DNA from: Phylloscopus collybita
Lineage: Eukaryota; Chordata; Aves; Passeriformes; Phylloscopidae
Reading direction: 5' to 3'
Assembly (NCBI GenBank): GCA_027886175.1
Contig: JAJNNQ010000137.1
Location: 3,910,001 to 3,974,000, forward strand
DNA length: 64,000 bases
Position 1 is the stretch's first letter; every line of letters starts with the position of its first letter. Below the pieces are notes generated by a model, which worked only from the letters and a program-made list of their open reading frames with translations, did not search any database and had not been told where the DNA came from. The translations under genes and the position numbers were made by a program. Below, piece by piece: positions 56,819 to 64,000 of the stretch.

Positions 56819-58289
56819 AAAATTAGGTTTTTCATTATAATTTCCCAACATCTCTTATTCTAGAAGCTAGGTTAACATAAATCATACCTCTTCCAACTAA
56901 AAAAAATCAACAAACTTTTATATCACATTCTCAGGCTCCCTTGCAGCTGTCGGTGCATTTTTCCAGGTACAATATCAAAGTACAACTTCACCACTGCAAA
57001 AAATTTCAGAAGTACACCTGCCTTTCTTGAAACAGCCTGGATAGAGCTGTCATCCTGCAATAGGTATGTTTTTAAATGAAAAATGAAACAAAACAAAATG
57101 TCATTCAAGGCAGTGACACAGGGGTGAATTCAGGTTGTGCACCATCCATCTTGTCCGGAATAGAATGGCCTATTGAGTTGGAGCAATTACAGGAAAATCA
57201 GGCTTCCAATACAATCAATGCAATAAGCAGCTGTGCTGTTTGTGTTACAAATTCACAGAAGATGATCTGAATGTGGTTCCTGTCAGTCAGGCATGACAGC
57301 CAGCCAGGCTGAAATCCAGGTAATAGGGGCTCAGCCATACACTCCTTGAGTCACCTTGTACACAAGACCTAATCTAACCTCGACCTTCACATCTTATTTT
57401 TTCTCTAGCAATGCACTTCATAAACACAGGGCTTTGACAGTCTTAAATGTTATACCCAGCAGGGCTTGAGAATGGAAGTGTTTAGTTGAAGCTATGGTTG
57501 CAAATCAGAAACATGCACTCAGTTAACATCTACTAATAGGGGGTTCACTGAGGTGCAAGGCATACAGAAACCTTTAATTAAAGGTTGAAGTTGGGAAAAA
57601 AAATGGATTAGGAATCTGGGAGACTGGCTAGAAAGGGTGAAGATATGTCTTAGTGTTTGCAAAATATTAGGCTTTTGGAACACACTTGCAGAAGTGACAT
57701 ATCTCAAAGGTGGACAGGTGAAGTTAATGCAGAAGGGACTTGGATCCTCTTTAGAGCAGCATCTTTAATTAATTATAAATTATCTGATTTTGAATGGGTG
57801 GGGTAGGGGTCCCTGTTGTCACCTTGACAACTGTACTCACTTTAGAGTGACTTTAACAAAGTGTCTTAAATACAACTACAGCTCCTCCTCCCACCTCCTC
57901 CTCTCTACTCCCTAGAAAGGCTCCTGAAATGTTTCTTAGAGAAGGGAAAAAAGCCCCACCTTTATCTGAGCATACAAAACCCCCCATGCAGAAACCCAAA
58001 CCTCCAGGTTAGAATTCAAGGCACTTTGCAGAGCAACTGTTACACGCTCCCCTCAGTGACGCAGGGGAAGACTAGAGCATGTTTTTAGTTGCAAAGTCTA
58101 ATGGTTATGCATGGGTCCTGTCATGCTTGTGAGAACTTGTTCTTCCCCAGCCCTCCCTCTCTTCCCTGCTGAGACAACCTTGCCAAAACCCGGCTTGAGA
58201 GTGGTCACAGGGAAAACATGAAGCCTTGCAGGGATTTGGGGAGTAGACACCAATCTGTCAGAGGTGTCACCAGAACTGGATATATCTGC
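56819..58289. other. unique non-coding DNA
   Basis: A pyrimidine-rich CTCCTCC stretch is at 57883-57912. No repeat or exon recognised. Confidence 0.42.
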
Positions 58290-58500
58290 TGATCTGTTAC
58301 CACTTGCCAATTACGGATTCAGCAGCTAATTGTCATAAATCTCGGTAAGAGATGTGGAATGAGGCAGAGCTTTTAAAGTGGCGTGGCCTGGATTGGTTTG
58401 CATCGGCAGGAATGATCACCCCCGTGCCAGAGCTCTGCTGCTGTGTGATACCTCTGTGAATACCTGCATTGTTGTGAGTGCCAATCTGCTCCCAAAAGCA
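58290..58500. promoter_or_regulatory. candidate conserved non-coding element
   Basis: CCACTTGCCAATTACGG, GCAGCTAATTGTCATAAATC, GGATTGGTTTGCATCGGC (a CCAAT-like plus octamer-like ATGCAAA on the minus strand) and GGAATGATCACCCCCG lie in 150 bases with several CpG and no repeat. Function is inferred only. Confidence 0.3.
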
Positions 58501-61009
58501 TTTCTGACATTCTTTTGCAGGAATGGTGAGTGTCCAGGACTGTAATACACGGACTTGTTGAAGGATTTAGTTTAATAAACCCAGAGATACTGGCAGTCAC
58601 AGCCAAACAGATGTTTTACAGGATGAAACCTTGCACCCTTCATCAGGCTGTACTTCACCCTTCAGAAAGAAAAGCACAGCTGTGCCAAGCAGGATTGAGG
58701 TCTCATGCCTTGACTGTGCAAACCCACAAATTGGGCACTGCCTCAGTGAGGGTTAACACTCTTTGCATGTGATTCAGCCAGTCAGTGTTTATACTTGGAA
58801 AGAAAGGGATTTAGCAAGTTTGATTTAGCTTTAGGTATCCTTTCCAACATTTCAGCCCTGCCTAGTTATCCACCATCTTACTCCACCTGATTTCAATGCT
58901 TCTCTGAGTCTTGAAAGCTGCAGTTCAGGATGGAAAGGGTAAAGCCAAGCCTTAAACATCTCAAAGACATTGAATTTACTTAAATGCTGAGCAACCTCTC
59001 AGGAAATCAAGTCCCTTCAGGCTATGTGCAGTTGAATATCCAAAAATAACTATGTCAAACTTTCTGTGGGTCTAAGGATCACAGGCTCTGTATTCATGTG
59101 AAGCAGTGTTCAGATAAAAGATCAGAACTAAATTTATGTTACTGTTTGACTGGCTTTTCCTTTGGAGAGAGTAGAGTCAAGGTTGCATGCAGAAGAAATA
59201 TCTCTCTTAGCAACTCTTGGTTTTCAGAAATTTAGTTCTGCTTTTTATTTCCTAGTCCTTTTCCTGTTTTCAGCCAGTTTTTGTAATGTTTTCATCAAGT
59301 CCAAGTTTTTATCTAGACCAAGATTACCAACTGCTTTTGGAAATAAAAACTAATATCTGTCACATATGCCACTGAAATCTGCCAAATTTTCCAGGTAGAA
59401 AGACACAACAATCTATTTTAAGACTGGTTTTCACTAAAGCTGGCTGAAAACTCCACAGTGGAATGTTTGTTTATCTTCCCAGATGAAAAAGTTGATTCAT
59501 AGTAATTCAAACATTTTGCTGAGATGGTTCAGTTTTGATTCAGGTGTGACAAACTTCAAGCAGTGCACAATTAACTTTTAATTCCTGCAGGGAATTAGAC
59601 TTGCAAGGTGCTGTGGCCAGTTGGGAAACATCTCCTCTGGAGCCTGTCAGCACGTCAAGATAGTGGCCACCAGGGAATGAGGAGCCTGAAAATGTTTAAA
59701 CGATTCATGTTTAAAAGTTGTGATGTTTTCTGCTTGATGGAAAAGGAGACAGATGGAGGCCAGAACAGCATTACTTAATTCTTCCCTGAGCTTCCATGTC
59801 TGTCCATCTAGCTGTCTAAAAATCCAGGATCAGTTACTTTGTCAGGATAAAGTAAAAATAGGGGGTTTATTCTGAATGAGAAAGCAATTTTATACTAAAA
59901 TATTGAAACCTGATCTACAGAAAATGATTTTGATAAACAAAATTCTAGGGCCCTTAACAATCCATGGCCATTAAGTTGCATTAATTGATTAATTAGAAAA
60001 AGGGTTAATCCCTCTCTGGGAAATGTAAAATTACTTCTTGGGTATCATGGGGAAAAATTGCTCTATATATATATTAAGCACACAGATAAAGGTCTTTCTG
60101 ACTGAGTTCTGTAACCCACACTTTTATTTCTGAAGGCAAGAGCTTTTGTGTACTGAAAGCAACCATTTATCTTGCAGAAAGCAGAGATGCACATCAGCAG
60201 ACACCAAAAAAAAGCAAGCAACAAAATTTTGCCTCCCACAAATACAAACTTAAAAAAAAAGGTAATTGAAAAAAAACTGGTTGCAAAACACCTGTTTTGA
60301 AATTTGTGCCACCATGATTTTTCAGAAAAACCTTGAAAAGAACATGAAATAGGTTCTTTGCTTTAGAGTGAGATAATTTTTAGTTCTAATTTCACCTTAA
60401 ACCTCATAGGAAATATTTTTGGGTTGACATAATGCAAGTCAACTATCCTCAACCATAATTCCCCTTGTTTTTTGGTAGTGCATGTAGCCTGTGCCAGCCC
60501 TGGAATATCAGGATTCATGCAAAATGTTGATGAACTGGAACACCAGTAATTTTCCATAATGGAATGACTCTTGTGTAAAAGACTTATAAGTAATCTCAGA
60601 ATCTAGACTAAAGTACCAGAAAATTTAGTTTTATTGGTGCATTAATGCTCCATTGAGTGGTGAGCTCCCGCTTGAGTGAGGAAAACAGCATGAAACACAA
60701 AGAACTTAAACCTCTTGCTTTGTTCTCCCTGCTGCTCTGGGGAGGCCAAGTAAAGAGCACCAAACCATTCCCTGCTGCAGGTGGTTTCCTTCCAGCATGG
60801 TCACATCCCTTCTCCTGAGTGTGTGTGTGTGTGTCTGGTGTGACAGCACGAGCTCCTGTAAATCACATCGCCCACTCGCTGACACTTTCCAGCCCCTCTG
60901 GAGCTGGGTCCCAGCTGTGCTCCAACAAACACACAGGTGGCCCAAAAAACAGAGCTGGGTCTTGAAGCTTCCATGCCTGGCAATCCTTTTCCTTCCTTCT
61001 ACCCGGATC
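58501..61009. other. unique non-coding DNA
   Basis: Contains GTTGCATTAATTGATTAATTAG near 59976 and a short (GT)8 at 60819-60834. No exon or mobile element was recognised. Confidence 0.42.
60819..60834. repeat. (GT)8 microsatellite
   Basis: A short perfect dinucleotide array. Small frames through it are not genes. Confidence 0.9.
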
Positions 61010-61200
61010 CACACCCAGCCTCCGTTGGTGATGACAAATGCAGCAGCCAGGGTGAGACGAGTGGTTTAGTTAACGATGATTTAACACTTTGCAGGCTGCC
61101 GTCCCAGGTGATCATACATTCTTTGCATTTGTTTGGCTGGAAATATGGAAAATTAATTAGTAGCAGAAGGGTATAACTTTGCCAGCCATTAACTGAATTA
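61010..61200. promoter_or_regulatory. candidate conserved non-coding element
   Basis: GTTTAGTTAACGATGATTTA, CAGGTGATCATACATTC, CTTTGCATTTGTTTGG and GGAAAATTAATTAGTAGC occur in one repeat-free block. Homeodomain, E-box and octamer/forkhead-like words are mixed. Compositional inference only. Confidence 0.3.
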
Positions 61201-62689
61201 TAAGTAAGTGTTTTCTTTGTCTGGCAATATCTTACCTTGTCCTTGTGCCAAAAATGTCTCATAACTTGGTATTATGTTCTCTGAAGACAACCTTTTCAAT
61301 GACTTTATTAGTGAAATACTGTAATACCAGTATGAGAGGATTTTTTTTCCTTCTTTTATTTTTTTTGGTGTTGATGAAAGGGGATATAGCTACATTTCTG
61401 AAGGTCAAGTCTTTGGAAGCAAAAGCTGCTTTCTTATTCCATTTTTCTTTTTAATTGTAAATGAAAAATTAGAAAAAGTATCCCAGCTAATGATGAAAAA
61501 ACCCAAGAAAACAAGAAAGAGAGGATATTTTCTGAGCCTAAATACTGTTGCTTACCTATTTTCTGATGGAAAGTAAAATACTATGAATATCTGGGAAGGA
61601 AGATAGAACCAGATTTGTCATCTGCCTCCAATCTTTATTTTATAGTAAGCAGTGTTGTAGCTGAGGTGTCCTCTATGCATATTTACTCTACAACAAAGAT
61701 AGATGTAGCTTGATATGTGTTGCAGTATTTAAAAAAAAAAAAAGAAGCAACACAAAAGAAGAAAAACCTCATGTCTTGCTCTAGACATGTTTTCAGAATG
61801 CTGTAATAAAGCACACAGCTCCTAATTTGCCTGATATCCATTAACCAACAGAGCTACAATTGCACTATCTTTCCTTCACTTAGACCCTAATTCTTGGTCA
61901 AAGCTTCTCCCATCACTTCTGGAGGTCTATAAACCCAGTCTGCTTTGGATGGCAGGTGGGAGCTGAGGATATCTTCCCTTGACTCTCCTGTTTCTCTGGA
62001 GCAGCTATTTTTCTGGCTGCCAGATGTTAAGCTGCTCACGCTTCTGGCCACAGGTGTAAAGAGCAACTTATGGGAACCAGAGGTGGATTTTCAGCATGAC
62101 AAACGTGGGCCAAGCAGAGCATGAGGTGCCTAATGGATGCATTGCCCATTGTCTCACAGAACTAGGGACTGGTGTGAGAGGATGTCTGGGATGTTTCTTG
62201 CTCCCCTTGTGTGCAGAGGCACACGCTGTTCATCAGGCTCTGCTGCAAATCGCCCACGGGTACCTGCCTGCTTTCAGAATTAATCAGTCTTGACTTGGAA
62301 ACACTTTCATCTGCATAAACTTTCTTTCCCCCACACCCCCTTCCCTTTCTCGTGCTGAGACAAGGTACCATGAGTGCTGCAAGTACAGTGGAGGTGCTGT
62401 CTAGACATCCAGAGCATCTCTGTGAACATGAGACTTGCTGTGCACAAAAGGCGTTGGCACATGAGGCTGTTGGCAGGCTCATCTCCCACTCCCTTGGCCA
62501 AGGCTCCAGCCACAAAAGCCATGTCTAGTCAGTTGAATGTGCTTTCAAATGTCAACATTTCAGCTGATTAGTAAATACAAGAAAAGATCTTGACTGTGGC
62601 AAAACCCAGAAGTGTCTAAGGGAGAATTTGCGATGGGTTTTAGCAAGAGAGCTACGTAGAGTTTGCTGAATTTTCTTGCATTGCAACAC
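61201..62689. other. unique non-coding DNA
   Basis: Short A/T runs near 61340-61366 and 61731-61743. The 117-codon minus-strand frame at 62162-62515 is featureless. Confidence 0.42.
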
Positions 62690-62970
62690 TAAGTGGTCCA
62701 AATTCCTCACTGCTAGTGAATCTTCGTGGTGTCCATTCAGGCACCATGGAAGACCTGTTTGGAGAGGATTTCTGGAGGTCAGCAGTCCAATCTTCATCGT
62801 GGAGATGACACATTTCCAACACCAAAGTAAGCCAACTATGGATTTATCTAGATGAGTCTTGAAAACCCCCAAGGATGGAGATTTCACAGCCTTGCTGGGC
62901 TGTAACCTGCTGGTCACACTCCTCCTAATGTAATCCAGCAAAAAGTTTCTTATATTCACTGTTGTCTCAC
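62690..62970 (-). mobile_element. CR1-like LINE 3' region, reverse orientation
   Basis: Plus-strand text TCTAGATGAGTCTTGAAAAC, CCCCAAGGATGGAGATTTCA, CAGCCTTGCTGGGCTGTAAC, CTGCTGGTCACACTCCTCCT, AATGTAATCCAG is the reverse complement of the CR1 region after ORF2. A 135-codon minus-strand frame covers it and is not a gene. It probably belongs to the same insertion as 63200-63560. Confidence 0.8.
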
Positions 62971-63199
62971 ATTCAGTTTGGTGTCTTCTTTGAAGCTGGG
63001 CTGTTATTTAGCCTGTCCCCTACCTCTTCTGGTTCACAGGGCTATTCCAACCAAGGTGCAGAAATTATACTATATTTTCTGTACTTCATGAATTCTGCTG
63101 CCCTGGTTTTCAAGTCTTTAAAAACATGCCTGGCTTGCAGATTTACTATTCAGATTATCAGCTACTTGTATTATGCTCATTGCCAGCTGCTAAATGGAC

Positions 63200-63560
63200 A
63201 TTGAGCTGCATTTGACAACCATTTATACTCAGTATCAGGCCAATTTTCCACTTGTTTGGTAGTTTATTCCTCCTCCAGCTTCCTAATGATAATGCTGTGG
63301 GTGACAAAATCCTTACCTATTAGATATGTAGTATCTCTTGCTCTTCCCTTGCCCTTATAGCTAGCCAGTTAATTACAGAAGGCAATTAGGTGGGTTAACA
63401 ATGATTTGCCCTCTACAAATCCTTGTAGCTGTTCGTGATTGCTTCTTGTCTTCCAGTAGATTGGGAGTGGACACCAAGAGGATGTGCTCCCAGACCCTTC
63501 CAGGGCCTGAGATGAGACTGACCAGTTTATAGCTCCGTGGTCTTCCTTTTGTTTGCATTC
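63200..63560 (-). pseudogene. CR1 LINE reverse transcriptase fragment
   Basis: On the minus strand, the frame near 63560-63460 reads SYKLVSLISGPGRVWEHIL, which parallels the CR1/non-LTR RT block in which YRPVSL starts a conserved segment ending in a KVxE-I-L pattern. Downstream, in shifted frames, the DNA still follows CR1 ORF2: GGATTTGTAGAGGGCAAATC, ATTGTTAACCCACCTAATTG, CAAGGGAAGAGCAAGAGATA, GATTTTGTCACCCACAGC, which correspond to the blocks leading to the FDTV(P/S)H region. Stops and frame changes show long decay. The intact protein reverse-transcribes the LINE RNA. Here no catalytic YxDD survives in view. Confidence 0.78.
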
Positions 63561-64000
63561 TCCTGGAATTTTTTTATGCCTTTAAGTGGTTTTAGATCCA
63601 GTGGAGCTTTGGCCTTCCTGCCATTATCAAGACAGAAGTATTAACTCTGTCCTCATACAAGAAAGGACATAGGAAGACAGAGGATCTTTTGAGATCTTTG
63701 CCTGTGGAGGGTATGCTTGCTCTCGCAGCTCATCCTGAAGACACAGGAAGACCCACCAGGCCTTACAGCTTTGCACACAAGGTTTTTGAGAGGTTTGTTT
63801 TATGGTTGACGTGTGAAGCCAAACAGTTCCTTCCCCTCTCTGTGTTCTGTGTGTTGGAAAGCCACCTCCCCTCCGTATGGTACTTGCAGAAAATGTGTCT
63901 GGTTGAGGGGGAAGTGGGCTTGCAAACCCTCTTTTGTGCAAGGCACAAAGGAAAAGGGGTGGCTTGTAGTCTGCAGCAAAACCAGAGGAGGCTCTCTGCT
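63561..64000. other. decayed LINE flank or unique DNA
   Basis: The CR1 similarity fades above 63560, perhaps continuing weakly to about 63620. A 104-codon minus-strand frame at 63627-63941 has no recognisable domain. The window ends in unique sequence. Confidence 0.35.

Overview
The window reads as vertebrate nuclear DNA, most likely from a bird and possibly a songbird. Support comes from several CR1 LINE 3' ends of the avian type, very old MIR-like and tRNA-like remnants, an avian-type LTR with internal tandem repeats, and AT-rich, CpG-poor unique sequence full of poly(A)/poly(T) tracts. I find no bacterial-style gene organisation, no intact protein-coding gene, no recognisable host exon and no functional tRNA or rRNA. 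The open frames present are short and look like chance, low-complexity or transposon-derived frames. The window is best read as a gene desert or a very large intron.

Layout. 1-8 kb: unique DNA with two CR1 tails (1.65 and 7.0 kb), two poly(T) tracts, a foldback tRNA-like element (5.45 kb) and a 259-bp all-purine tract (5.9 kb). 8-25 kb: mostly unique, with several AT-rich, homeobox-site-rich blocks that look like conserved non-coding elements (8.5, 10.2, 12.2, 23.0 and 24.1 kb) and two CR1 copies in opposite orientations (19.4 and 20.0 kb). 25-37 kb: two MIR copies, two short foldback repeats, an ancient CR1-like copy (33.9 kb) and a CR1-like tail (36.2 kb). 41.0-41.8 kb: a broken endogenous retrovirus pol fragment (protease plus the start of reverse transcriptase). 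43.6-44.2 kb: a second ancient CR1-like copy. 49.4 kb: a 24-bp minisatellite. 51.7-52.2 kb: two tRNA-like remnants. 52.8-53.7 kb: an apparently solitary LTR. 55.1-55.3 kb: a long imperfect inverted repeat made from two MIR-like tails. 62.7-63.6 kb: an internally deleted CR1 carrying a piece of reverse transcriptase.

Nothing here works together as a pathway or system. The features most worth following up are the foldback families of ancient repeats, the candidate regulatory blocks, the pol fragment and LTR, and the purine tract. I did not find a convincing new biological system. All repeat family calls rest on recognised sequence motifs, not on a database search.
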